A stretch of 21,993 nucleotides of DNA from positions 5,315,109-5,337,101 of the forward strand of contig NW_003101681.1 in NCBI RefSeq assembly GCF_000003855.2, written 5' to 3'. Source of the stretch: Blastomyces gilchristii SLH14081. Lineage: Eukaryota > Ascomycota > Eurotiomycetes > Onygenales > Ajellomycetaceae. The notes under the pieces are model-generated. The model was not told the DNA's origin and did not search any database. It saw only the letters and a program-made list of their open reading frames with translations. How positions within the stretch are numbered: position 1 is the first letter of the stretch; every line of letters starts with the position of its first letter. Positions 9,370 through 19,741 of this stretch are shown here, piece after piece. The position numbers were made by a program, and so were the translations under genes.

Positions 9370-9879
9370 TTTCATCTCTTCATATTCAGATATTTCTGAA
9401 TTCAGTCATTTTCTTATAACTGCTTGAGTTTCTGATAGAAAGTCTATTAAGTATTTAATTTCTATCTCAGTTGAGATAGATCTCATATTTATAATTTAAT
9501 CATACTTCTCTTTCAATCTGACTCTGAGGCTATTATATAGTGTACAATATATTATTATATACTAAGATTTTCATTTGTATGTAGAATAAGTATTCTGTTA
9601 AATTAAATCTATTATTAAATCTTTGTATATAAGATTTAAAATAATCATGTTCTAGTTTCAGCTGAATTATAGATGAGAATATTTTCTTTTTACATTTAAT
9701 TAAACCAGATTTATACTTAGATTTTATTTCAAATCTTAAATAATGTATATTCTTCTTTTATTTCTGTCAGCTTTTATTTCACTTATTTAAATAAGATTCT
9801 TTTATCTTTCTCTTTATAAAAGATCAGAACATAGTTTTTGAATAGATCTGCTTAATTCTGAATACTTTTTTACAGCTGA

Positions 9880-10310
9880 ATCAGTCAATACATTATCATG
9901 AATATTCATATAAGCAGAAACTTAGTGTAGATGAATTATCAGTTTTAATATTCTTCTCTTTTGAATTTTTAAAACAGAATTTAAAATCAGTTTAAGATTT
10001 ATTTAATTATTATGAATCTGACTATTTCTAAGTCTTGTTAAAGTAGCTTAACTATTAGAGACTATTCATATCTCTTTCAAACTATTTTTTCTTTTATAAG
10101 ATTTTATTTTAATGAGTTTGAAAGATTTCACTATTATAATTAGTTCAGTATTAAAGACTTCAGATTCATAGTCTAAATTTCAGAAATCTGAGATAAAATT
10201 AATATTATCTTCAGTATAAGCAAAGTCTGTATTTAACTTATTTAAATTCTCATTTTTTGAGCTATCTGAGTAAATCAGAATAGAGTCTTTTATATTGATT
10301 ATAGAGATCT
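9880..10310 (-). pseudogene. LINE RNase H domain
   Basis: The minus strand reads ILIYSDSSKNENLN, then ESEVFNTELIIVKSF, IVSNS*ATLTRLRNSQ and HLH*VSAYMNIHDNVLTD. These follow the four RNase H blocks: YxDGS, the AELxA Glu, the SDSQAAL Asp and the HWVPGHxxIxGNExAD block. The first Asp and the Glu are kept. The third-block Asp reads Asn, and the last block has lost Trp, Gly and Glu. A terminal RNase H supports placing the LINE in the Tad1/I group rather than L1-type elements. Confidence 0.88.
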
Positions 10311-10949
10311 TCTTCAAATGCTGTTTATATTCTCTCTCTTTAGATAGTTCACTTATTTATAAGTCTATGAGAGATTCAAGCTTTTCTCTTCAAAGAGATA
10401 TCTTCTCATGAACAATTTTCTCCCTATTTAATAAAGAAAATTGATTTTTAATCAGTAAACATAGTCTGTATAGTTAAGAGAGTATTTTCTTTAAAGAATT
10501 ATTTTCATTTCAATTAAGAAATCTATTTCATTTCAGTTCATTTTCTGAGATAATTGATGAAAATGAAGAAGAGACTCTTTCTCTGATTATATAATTTAAG
10601 CTCATCTTTATAACTCTTAGAGTATAGTTTATACAGGTCTTTTCAAATATAATAGTAGAAGAAGAAATTGAAGCTTCAATTTTCATTGCTTTAATAGAAG
10701 ATGATTTAAATACTTTCAGAATTCTTCTCAAAGCTCTGTTTTACAGACTTTGAAAGAGTTTAGTGAAATTTTCTTGATTATTTCATTAAACTTGAACTTT
10801 ATAATCAGCTACTGAGATGATACAGATTATGTATAACTGTTTCATAGTCTGAAAGAATAGATCTCTCTCTGTATTTAATAGTCTGATTATAATATTTAAT
10901 AGTTCTTTCATCTTGATAGTTCTTTGTTGAATATAATATTTAAAATTCA

Positions 10950-12100
10950 ACTGAAAAATTAATCATACTTCTAATTATTTAACATTTAAACTGGGTTTAA
11001 TCTCTCTATTTAAAAGAGTTAGAGATAGTTCTTTCTCATTGAATTTAGAAAAGAAATGAATTAACTCAGTTTTATTTATATTAAATTCAATTTAATTGAT
11101 ATCTGATTCAACAAAGATTTTCTTTATAACTTTTTCAATCACTTTCAAATTCTCTTTGATAGTCTTTGAGCTGTAGACTAGATCAATATCATTGATATAA
11201 CTCAGAGATCACACTATTCTCATATTTCTATTTTTGAATAGATATGCAGTGTATATTACAAATAAAATGAGTAAGATTGAAGATTCTTACAGTACTTTTA
11301 TTTCTATCTCAGTCTTGTCTTATTTCATTTCATCAAAGAAAAGTTGTATAATTCTTTTAGATATAAAACAGTTAACTCATTTTATTAGAGAAAGTGACAG
11401 TTTTAATATCTTTAAAGTCTGAATTAACTTTGACTTTGAAACATGATGAAATGCTTCTTTTATATTAATAAAAACTGCAGTTGAGACCAGATCTTTACAC
11501 TTTGCTATTTAAATATCATAAATAACTGAGAGAACAGTGTCAATTACAGAATATTGTTTTCTATCTCTCATTTATTCACTGAATAAAAGAGAATTACTAA
11601 TAGCACTTATAAAAGATAGTTAAGTAGCTATTATCTTTTCTAAAACCTTTTCTAAACAGTTTAATAGAGATATTACTCTATATAACTTAGAAATTGAAGT
11701 TTTTCTATTAGATTTTATAAGAATCACTTCAGTGACTTCTCTTCAGTATTCAGAATGATATTCATTTTTTAAGAGATTGAAAAAGAGCTCAAAATATTCA
11801 TTCTTTAAGTAGAAGTATGTATTTTAAATAATTAAGTAATTAATTGAATCAGGCTCTGCAGCAGTTTTAACTGAACTTGAGAAGATAGCTGACTCTAATT
11901 CATCTTATATAAGATCAGATCATTCTCAGTTATTTTCATTAATATAGTTGAGAAGTGATATATTCTCTTTCTCTGAATCTGAATCTGATGAGTTTTGAAA
12001 GAGAGTTCTTATAAAAGCTTGACATTTTTTCTTAAAAGAGTTTGCTGTATATGATTTATTCTGAAACTCATATTCTAAGACTGAAAGTTTTGCTACACTT
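10950..12100 (-). pseudogene. LINE reverse transcriptase domain
   Basis: At about 11290-11170 the minus strand reads KVL*ESSILLILFVIYTAY and then SLSYINDIDLVYSSK. These are the LPQGSPxSPILFxxY block and the YxDD catalytic loop of LINE reverse transcriptases. The first catalytic Asp now reads Asn (YIND). Downstream the frame continues KENLKVIEKVIKKIF, INKTELIHFFSK and LNREIKPSLNVK*LE, where the usual KWLG has lost its Trp and Gly. A catalytic Asp changed to Asn by one G-to-A transition fits the mutation pattern of the whole window. Confidence 0.9.
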
Positions 12101-12479
12101 CTTATTTTAGTATATTTAAAAGCTTTAAAAACTTTCTTTTCTTATGCTTCTTCAAGAAATTTATTTCAGTAGTCTGTTTTAACTCTTTTAATATCTGAAA
12201 AATATTCATTTCTGACAGTTTTGAACTCTTTATCAGAAATTATATCATTCTTTTAATCTCTTCTAGCAGTAACTAATTGTTTTCTTTTAGATATGATATT
12301 CTCATTTTATCAAGGTTTTGAATACTCAGAAGACTTTCTCTTTGAAATATTATCTTTAACACTTATTAGAATAATAGATGTAATGAGCTTTACTCTATTC
12401 TCAAGTATTTCATTTGAGATATCTTGATTAGAATTTCAATATAGCTCACTCTGTCTTTCAGATTTTAACAGTTTTATAC

Positions 12480-13290
12480 TTTCTTCAACTGTTTTTCAAT
12501 CAGCTTTTTCAAAGTGAAACTGATTAGAGAGAAGAGGATTTTCACTCATTTATTCTTCACTCAGTTCAATATCAAATTGAATAATCTCATTATCTAATTC
12601 TGATATCTTATTTGAATGAATAAATCAGTTTACAAGTCTTTTTTTCATTAGATTTTATGATATGAAGATTAGATCTATAATAGATTTCTGTTTCATATCT
12701 TTTCTAAAGAATGTTTGTTGATCAGACTTGTTAACTAGATCTATCAAATACTCAAAGATTTATTTAACTAGTTTATCTACTCTTTCTGCTCTTTTACATT
12801 CTGAATTTCATCAGAAATAATGTGTATTAAAATCTTCTGTAATTATAGAGATTTTTAATAAAGTTATATTAAAAAATTCTCTATTAATTGTTCAGATATT
12901 AATATGTTTCTTTAATAACTTTTCATTATAGATATTTATAAGCTGTATAATATTAAACTCATTCTCTTTATCTATAATATCACTTACTAGAATATCAGAG
13001 TCAGATATAATATCAAATCTTAGATTAAATTAATATTTTAATCTCTTTCTTTCATAGATTACTACTCTTGATCTTATCTCAGATCTTTGAGATAGAAAGC
13101 AGTAGTAGCTTAAAATGAGAAAATGATGTATTTTTTCTCAGCATCAAAATTCAGTTTCTGAAAGAAGTATAAAATTTACTTTTTATTCAAATATAATTTA
13201 AAGACAAGAAATAAATATAATTTAAGTCTCTATTCACATTGTTTTGAATAAATGTGATTTTTGAAGAGTGTTTAAACTTTTTTTGTTATT
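12480..13290 (-). pseudogene. LINE endonuclease domain
   Basis: The frame begins with NNVNRDLN (the family N-terminal block is QxNVNR-like). At about 12839-12799 it carries ITEDFNTHYF**NSECK. This corresponds to the GDFNxHHxxW catalytic block of AP-like endonucleases, with Gly changed to Glu and two Trp codons now stops. It continues RAERVDKLVK, NKSDQQTFFRKD and SNKISELDNEIIQFDIE. The last stretch holds the SDH-type catalytic motif, in which the His now reads Asn. This domain nicks target DNA. Confidence 0.85.
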
Positions 13291-13399
13291 TTTATTGTAT
13301 ATTCATACTAAAAGAGAGTAGAGATAGAGTAGAATCTAATCACTATTATTAAATAGTAGATTATAGCTATTTTAAAAAGTAGAAATCTTAACTGCTTGT

Positions 13400-14592
13400 A
13401 TTATATCTAGTTTATCATCACAGTCATTTCACAATTCTCTAATCTTAACAGAAGTTTGAGAATTCAAATTCTATTTACATTTAGATGAAGAATTGAAGTT
13501 TGAAAATTTAAATAGTTGAGAGTTTCTTCTTTTTAAGCTTGCAGTTGTAGATTTACTGACTTAACTATTCTCTTCAGTTCTAGATTGACTTTGAGCTGCA
13601 TCTTTTCTTCAGTTCTTTTAAGTTCTTGAAGTAAATATACATTCTTTTGAGCTAGATGCATGTTTTTCTTTACAATTAGAGTATTTAAGCAGAGTGTATT
13701 GATATATTTCCTCTCTTTTTAAGCAAGTTTCATATTTATACTCACTAGTTTTGTGATCTCTAGCACAGAATGCATATTTTGAGTATCTAAAATAAAAGAT
13801 TACAAAGTTTTTATATCTTTGACAGTTTAAACACTGTGTTTAAGCTTTGAGATTCATTCTTGAGTCTTTGTATTCATAAACTTTTATGTTCAAATCTGCT
13901 ACTTTTACTTCAGAGATCTTTGATTATTTAAGTGTCTTTATTTATACTAGAATAGAGGCATTTCTTCTACTTTATCTGTACTCAATTTAATTTAGTTATA
14001 CAGACTCTTTTCTCAGTTGAATAGAGTTGTATTCTTCTAATTTATTTTTGAGAAGTAGTATTTCTTCTTCACAGTCAAAAATTTCAACTGAAATATTATG
14101 AAAAATGAATTTATCTCACTTTTCATCTCTCTCAGATAGAATTGTTGTATTTAATAAAGATTCTACTGCTGATTTTCAGAGATTCTCATTCTGAATAAGG
14201 AATTCTGCACTAAATTCAGACATTGTAGTCAGAATAATAAAGTTTTCAAAGAAGAATGACTCAATTGAAGCTAGAACTAGTTTTTGAACTTTACTATTAG
14301 TTATTAACTGAGAAAAGAACTGCTGATTAATTTCATTTCTAATTCTCAAAATGAGATTTGAGTTTAGCTTGTTTCTCTGCAAGATGTTCTGATTTAAGAC
14401 TTTGAGAATAAGTCTTCTATTTCTGAAGATTTGAAAGTTTTCCTCTTTTTACATTTTTTTTTTCACTTTTTTATGAACAGAAGTATGAGCAGTATTCTTC
14501 TCAGTTTTCTCAGAATTTTGAGCAGGTTTTGAGATAGCAGATTTAGAGACAGCAGATTCAGCTGCTTGAGCATATGTTTTTGTAAGAAATCC
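13400..14592 (-). pseudogene. LINE ORF1 (Gag-like nucleic-acid-binding protein) relic
   Basis: The product would bind the element RNA. On the minus strand the frame starts with a low-complexity Ala/Ser/Lys region (TYAQAAESAVSKSA), continues through RRLILKVLNQN and the 14382-14176 open part (RNKLNSNLILRIRNEINQQF), and reaches a Cys-rich tail at about 13856-13700. The tail reads QCLNCQRYKNFVIFYF, then FCARDHKTSEYKYETC, then SNCKEKHASSSKEC. This is the CxxCxxxGHxxxxC / CxxC...H...C / CxxC arrangement of LINE ORF1 zinc knuckles. In the first knuckle the Gly-His has become Lys-Asn and the last Cys is Tyr. A run of A on the coding strand near 14450 could hold a frameshift. The N-terminus is not defined. 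Confidence 0.82.
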
Positions 14593-14757
14593 CGCTTCTC
14601 GCGAATTCTTTACCTCTATTCTCATCTCTCACGTAATCAATAGAGTTAGCAGCTCTTGACTACACACAACTATATAAACTAGAGTTCACGAATACTATTC
14701 ATAATTCAGCTTGAATACTATTATATATTTAATCTCTATATTTTATCTTTCTATCAT
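14593..14757 (+). promoter_or_regulatory. Less mutated LTR/leader-like segment ahead of gag
   Basis: This short region keeps an unusual density of CpG for the window: CCCGCTTCTCGCGAATTC at 14590-14607, then ACGTA near 14631 and CACGAA near 14687. It has a TATA-like CTATATAAAC (about 14670-14679) followed by a possible transcribed leader before the gag relic. It may be the 3' portion of the LTR of the gag-bearing element, cut by the LINE at about 14592. No second copy was found in the window to prove that it is an LTR. Confidence 0.4.
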
Positions 14758-14870
14758 GAATACTTCTAGTAGTTAACAGTATATATCATGTCAAGCTGCA
14801 AATATCTGAATAATTATCTGTAAGCACTTATTCTTACATTTCAAACTCTGTCAGTCAGTAATCATCTGTT

Positions 14871-16443
14871 ATGACTGAAAGAACTAGAAACTTATATACT
14901 TCAATCTCTGTGAACTTTACTGCAGATACTCAGAAGCAGTCATCTGAATTATAAATAATCTCTATAAAAGAAGTTTCAGACAACTTATTAATTACTTATA
15001 AAATATCATTCTCTACATCTACAACAGAAGAACTCTCTAAACTGATGAATAAATCAATCTCAGTGAAGAATATTCTTGAGCATCTTCTATAAGACTAAGC
15101 TATTTTTCTATAAGAAATACTTTCTATCTATAAATACTCTTGAATCAAGTCTCTAGACATAATCTTCAGAGACACTTATAAATTAAAAAGAAACTTTCTT
15201 AAGCTATAACTACTTAAGATTACTTACTGAATCACAATTTATAAAAGCTTTTATAAGTTTGTATTTAAAATTAACTTACAAGCTCAGCTGTATAATATAA
15301 AAGATGAAGAAGCTGTTATCTATATAATAACAGATCTCTACTATACTAAAGATAAGAACTAACTGAATTATCTAGAGAATAATTATAAGAGATCTTATTA
15401 ATCTATTCTCAAGATTTATCTAGAGAATAAGTTAAGAGACTTTACAAGCTGAACAGAGAATATCTGAGCTGTAATCATCAATATTAGAAAAAAAGATAAG
15501 AAATCTGATAAAGACTACTCACAGTGCTTCATAGAATTATGATATAAATTAAGATCTGTGAAAACAGAGCTCTGAAACAAGATCTGAATGATAATATTTA
15601 TAAAGAGACTGAATAAAGATATGTAGAATAAACTCATTGAGTAAGACTCTAAGTTCTTAACTCTGAAGAAACTGATGACTCTCATTTATTACTTATAAAT
15701 CACTATAAGAGTTATAGACTTACAGAGAGTGAATTATTGATCAGCTCTATAAGAATCAGAATAACAGAGAATATATTTACTGAGAAAAGATAATAAAATA
15801 TAGAGAGATTTATATCTGACTGTTAAGCAGAGAGAGAGAGCTTTATAAGCTTCTATAAACAGAGTATATAATAAAGAGATTAAGAAAAAGAATCTCTACT
15901 TCATCTATTTTAAATTAGAATATCTTCATACAAACTATCTGAATCAATTAAAATAGAAATTTAAGAAGTTATAGACAGAGTCAGTAACAGTCTTCTTAAG
16001 AGTCTTAAAGCTGACATCTGAATCTGTTACTCTTTCAATAAAAATACATACTTATAAGAAGAGATCATACTGCAGTACTGCTGTCTCATTAGTATAAGAA
16101 GTATTAAAAACTCAGAATCTCAGATTACAGTAGTATCTCTAAAGCTTACAGAGTAAATAAACTGAGTGATGAAAACTGAGAATCTACTCTTATAATAAGC
16201 AGAATACAAGAACTCAGACCTGAGAGCTGAGAAACTTATAAAAGTTATCTTTGAATTACAAGATCTCTCTGAAATCTGAAGAAGATTTATAAAAACTGTG
16301 ATTATCACAGATATCACTGATAATATGTACTTAAGACTTATATAACTTTAAAGACACAATCTGTATATAGCTGTCTATGAGTCAGGTTTATACTTTCAAT
16401 CAGTGTTAACAGACTCACTTACAGAGATAGAATCAGTTAATAC
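14871..16443 (+). pseudogene. Ty3/gypsy-type gag relic with destroyed zinc knuckle
   Basis: This is the capsid/nucleocapsid protein of an LTR retrotransposon. ATG at 14871 (MTERTRNLYTS) opens the frame that leads to the diagnostic C-terminus; an earlier ATG at 14756 is in another frame. The middle reads YKLRSVKTEL and FIKRLNKDM*NKLIE, blocks typical of gypsy Gag, and STTEELSKLMNKS nearer the start. At 15897-15938 the nucleocapsid knuckle keeps exact CX2CX4HX4C spacing, but all four positions are Tyr (YFIYFKLEYLHTNY), each explained by one transition. Stops lie mainly at probable Trp, Arg or Gln codons. After about 16200 the reading is unclear. The relic is cut at 16443 by the hAT terminus, and I could not find the rest of the element on the far side. 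Confidence 0.75.
15897..15938 (+). other. Degenerate CCHC zinc-knuckle motif
   Basis: Tyr codons occupy positions 1, 4, 9 and 14 of the motif, exactly where C, C, H and C stand in a retroviral-type knuckle. TGY to TAY is a G-to-A change, and CAY to TAY is C-to-T. This fixes both the reading frame and the identity of the gag relic. Confidence 0.75.
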
Positions 16444-16530
16444 TAGACTGACCGGCGGGATCATGAATTTCACATTTGGTCTCATTTAGTCTGATCTCAT
16501 ACATTTCTTGACGTGAGTCCCATCAGGATC
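16444..16530 (-). repeat. Best preserved hAT terminal sequence
   Basis: TAGACTGACCGGCGGGATCA begins the terminus. A region shared with the other three copies follows, with the blocks GAATTTCACATTTGGTCTCA, AGTCTGATCTCATACATTTC and TTGACGTGAGTCCCATCAGG. It keeps CpG and GG/CC steps that are gone in the copies at 6150-6238, 7470-7550 and 8045-8128, so it is the best guide to the unmutated end. Confidence 0.75.
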
Positions 16531-16899
16531 AAGACTCAAAAAAATCTGAAAATGAATCATTTCTGAGAGAAATGATGTGAAAAATGACCAGATTTAATTC
16601 AAGAACAGTGAAAGAGAAGTAATTTCTCAGAATAAACTGTGAAAAATGATCATTCTTTCAAAATCAGAATGAGACTGAGACTGAAGATCAAAATCAGTCT
16701 TATTCAGTTCATTCAGTAATTGCTTATATAATCAGAATTTGATAATGATTATTGATAATACTCATGAAACAACTAAATACATTCTTGTACAAGTTTATTC
16801 TTCACTTTCTTATAAAAACTACACTTCTCTGATATACTGTGATCAGAGGTATTAAACTGTCTGATAATTTTATATTTTATAATCATGAGTTTCTTGATT

Positions 16900-19300
16900 A
16901 TTTCTTCTTGTAATTGTTCTCAGTAATAGTGATAAATATCTCAACTTGAGTTAAACTTTCACTTCATTCTCACCTCTATCAATGAAATTGTCAGAATATC
17001 ACATGTCATCAGTGTAACAGTTGAATATATACTCTCAACAATTTTCTATAACTCTAGAATTAATTTGATGTGTAAATTTATCAGATTATCTTGAAGATAG
17101 TGATTAAATTCAGTTTTACAAGTATGTAGTTTTATCTGATTTTCAGTTGTAATTAATGTATGTAAGTTCTGTTTCAAAGTGAGTATTATAGTTCTATATA
17201 ATATAAAGTGTTATCAAAGATTGTTACTTACTAGAGAATTGTATTTCACTGTCTTCATATCTTGAACATCTGCTCATTCAAATCTCTGATAGTTGATATT
17301 GTAGTAGTCTCAGACTAATTTAATATATAAGTCTCATTTCTCCTCTGTTCAATCTTGAGAAGTGTAGATATTAACTCAATGAAAGAAATCTAGTAGTGCT
17401 GCTATAGTATAGTACTCTGTAAAAGATTGTTCAGTTTTACTGTAGTAATATATCAGTTTATTTCTTACAGTAATAATAGTCTGTGCTATAGTCTTATCTC
17501 AGACTGAATTTCTTTTTGAGTGATTTAACTGCTTCTCAAGATGAGTAAATAAACTGTTATATACTCATCAGACTGACTGGAGCATTGATGTATGAGTGAT
17601 TAAGACTGTCTTTATTATCTTATAAAACTGAAACAGTAAATCAATTATATATTTCAACTGAGTTCACTTTATATCAGAAAGTTTTAATATCTGAATCTTT
17701 TTCTAATCAGAGTGTTATACTTAATGATCAATTATCTGATACTATTGAAGAGTCTGAACAGTTATCTTATATATTGAACTTCACTGTATTTTAATATTCT
17801 GTATCATATTCAGTGATATGACTGATTTATTTATTTATTAAATATCATGAAATTGTTATTATTATTTAGAGAAGATACAAATCACATTAGCAATGTTTTA
17901 AATCTGTGATATTTAAATTATTAGCTAATCTATTCAAGATTAACAGTAGTGTTATCAAAAAGTGTTACTAAAAAGTAATATTAAAAAGTGTTGTCAAAAA
18001 ATATTATCTTTTATAAAGTGAATGTAAAAGTTACTTAAGTAATCACTTTCATCTCATTCTCATTTCAAGAATCAGTCATCTTATTATTCTTTATCTTAAT
18101 GTTAAGATTCTTTATCAGTGTTTATATCACAAGATAAATCACATGAGCAATGCAGAGAATATGACCTTGTTTATTATTTCAGAAATACAAAGCTAATTTT
18201 TGCTTCAAGCTCTCTATTATAGTGTAGTTATTTACAGCATTGTCAGTTATAATTGTAAGAAGACTAAGACTAATATCTCAATAGTCATTTTTAATCACAG
18301 TCATTAATATCTCTATTATATAATCTCTAGTATGACTACTGATCAAAGATTCAAATTCAATTAATATCTCTTAATAAGTTCAGTTCTTATCAATGTAATA
18401 ACATATAACTCTTATAAATATAAGATTGTTTGTACTAGTTCATGCATTCACTGTGAGAGACACTTTTCAATGATTCTTCAACTGTGATTCTAGATATTGT
18501 ATATTAACATTGTAGTATGTCTCAAGATTGAACTGAAGATAGAATCAATGTGAAATACAAAGATTTGAATTAGGCATTTGAAGAAGTGTTTGAAATTCAG
18601 AGTTTTCAATTAATTGAAGAGAAAGATTCAGAGATATACATATATAAAGTAATTATTCATGAAAGTTATTAGATAAGAGTTATGAAATCAGAGTACTGAT
18701 ATGTAATTGTTTTCACATGATTTTCTTCAAATTAGAAAGTTAGTGTTATTAAAAAGTGTTATCTGATAGAGTAATCTATCAACTCAGTAGTAATTTTCTG
18801 ATTATTTTTCTTTTATTATCTGCATTCTGATAACTTCAGATGTCAGAAAATTTCTTCAGAGTTATAATCAGTTCATAATAAATGTTTCTGAATAAAGTTA
18901 CAGTGATTGTAGTAGAGAGATGACTCTTCAGTAATCTATAATACAATCTATTAATAATTATTTCATAGTTCATCTCAGTGTTTGTGTTGAGTTTTTAATA
19001 AATTTCATGACCTGAAATCAGATGTGAAGAATGAAGTGATTATTCATTATAATTAAAAGAGAGCATTCTGTGTTAAATTGTAAATAATATAGACTTTGTA
19101 ATTTACAGTGATTTCTTGAAGAGTTTATGAATCTTCAATAGAAGTAAAAGAAGTGAAAGAAGTGAATTCAGAAGATATAATAATAATTTAAGAAAGATAA
19201 TAATTTATTTTCAATAACTGATCACTGATGTGTGTAAGAAGAATTAATATAAGAGAAAATAATCTTGTTTCTTAGCTTAGTTATAATTTTAGTACTAACT
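16900..19300 (-). pseudogene. hAT transposase relic
   Basis: This is a cut-and-paste DNA transposase. From about 18640 to 18050 one minus-strand frame runs without apparent frameshift. It reads LQLIENSEFQTLLQMPNSN (N-terminal hAT block), LETYYNVNIQYLESQLKN, SLTVNA*TSTNNLIF (the LTxDxWTS block), YYIDKN*TY*EILIEF, ISSHTRDYIIEI, then LLTIITDNAVNNY and GHILCIAHVIYLVI. These last two are the TxDNAxNN catalytic-Asp and CxxHxxNL blocks that mark hAT enzymes. Further on come YTIAALLDFFH and, at about 17120-16910, the hATC dimerisation domain (TEFNHYLQDNLINLH, then DILTISLIE). A variable linker between 18050 and 17830 is hard to read and contains two copies of a GTGTTATCAAAAAGTGTTAC-like motif. The region beyond 18640, where a BED-type zinc finger may lie, was not resolved. 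Confidence 0.88.
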
Positions 19301-19500
19301 CAGATTGAATATCATCAATGTATAAAAGTAAATAAATAATCTTGATTAATCTCTATCATATTTCTTGAAATATATTAATATTGTGAAACAGAGTGTTATC
19401 AAATTGTATTATCAGATAATATCATTAAAAATATATTAAGATTGTGAATATCAATATTGAAAAAATGTTGATACTTATACATTTTAGTGATTTGTGAATC

Positions 19501-19619
19501 ATAATAGTTAAATATATATATATATATATATTATTCCTGACTTGATTACAACTTGTACATAATTTTTAAAAACTCAAAATTAATTTCATTATTATATATG
19601 ACTTATACTAACTAATATA
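19501..19619. repeat. (TA)n microsatellite and AT-rich spacer
   Basis: An uninterrupted run of TA dinucleotides of about 20 bases lies at 19512-19531. It sits close to the estimated 5' end of the hAT relic. No coding sequence is visible. Confidence 0.8.
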
Positions 19620-19710
19620 AAATAAAAAAGAAAAAAAACTTTTTCTACTCATCATCTTTCTTCTCTTTCTCATTCTTCTTATTATTCTTTATAATTCACT
19701 TCTCATTCTT

Positions 19711-19741
<31 letters not shown>

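Larger units (their letters stand above)
9370..13330 (-). pseudogene. LINE ORF2 (endonuclease-reverse transcriptase-RNase H) relic
   Basis: This is the polyprotein that nicks target DNA and copies the element RNA at the nick. Domains in order on the minus strand: endonuclease (about 13290-12480), linker, reverse transcriptase (about 12100-10950), RNase H (about 10310-9880), then a tail to about 9370 that I could not align to a defined motif. Frames are open for long stretches between stops at expected Trp codons. It lies directly after ORF1, as in bicistronic fungal LINEs. No part can encode an active enzyme: catalytic and structural residues are lost in each domain. Confidence 0.87.
9370..14592 (-). 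mobile_element. Near full-length LINE relic, Tad1/I type
   Basis: A non-LTR retrotransposon of about 5.2 kb read on the minus strand. It has an ORF1 with Gag-type zinc knuckles, then ORF2 with AP-type endonuclease, reverse transcriptase and RNase H, in the order found in fungal Tad1-like and I-type LINEs. The right boundary near 14592 is placed where the ORF1 reading frame ends and a less mutated, CpG-containing sequence begins. The left boundary near 9370 is approximate. Long stretches stay in frame with stops at former Trp, Gln or Arg codons, so inactivation is mainly by transitions. Confidence 0.88.
16444..19500 (-). mobile_element. hAT transposon relic, copy 2
   Basis: The element is read on the minus strand. 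Its 3' terminus is at 16444 (TAGACTGACCGGCGGGATCA on the plus strand), the least mutated copy of the terminus in the window. The same sequence, inverted, ends the hAT fragment at 6238, and related termini bound the two 506-bp elements. The octamer next to it is GTTAATAC (16436-16443). I could not find the 5' terminal repeat; the boundary near 19500 is an estimate from the expected transposase length and the start of a (TA)n run. It is inserted in or next to the gag relic. Confidence 0.82.

Noticed and set aside
10528..10731. 67-codon minus-strand open frame as a separate small gene
   Set aside because: It lies inside LINE ORF2, between the reverse transcriptase and RNase H.
11234..11422. 62-codon plus-strand open frame
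   Set aside because: It is antisense to the LINE reverse transcriptase block and is a shadow of it.
16120..16317. 65-codon minus-strand open frame
   Set aside because: It is antisense to the gag-bearing element, with no signature of its own.
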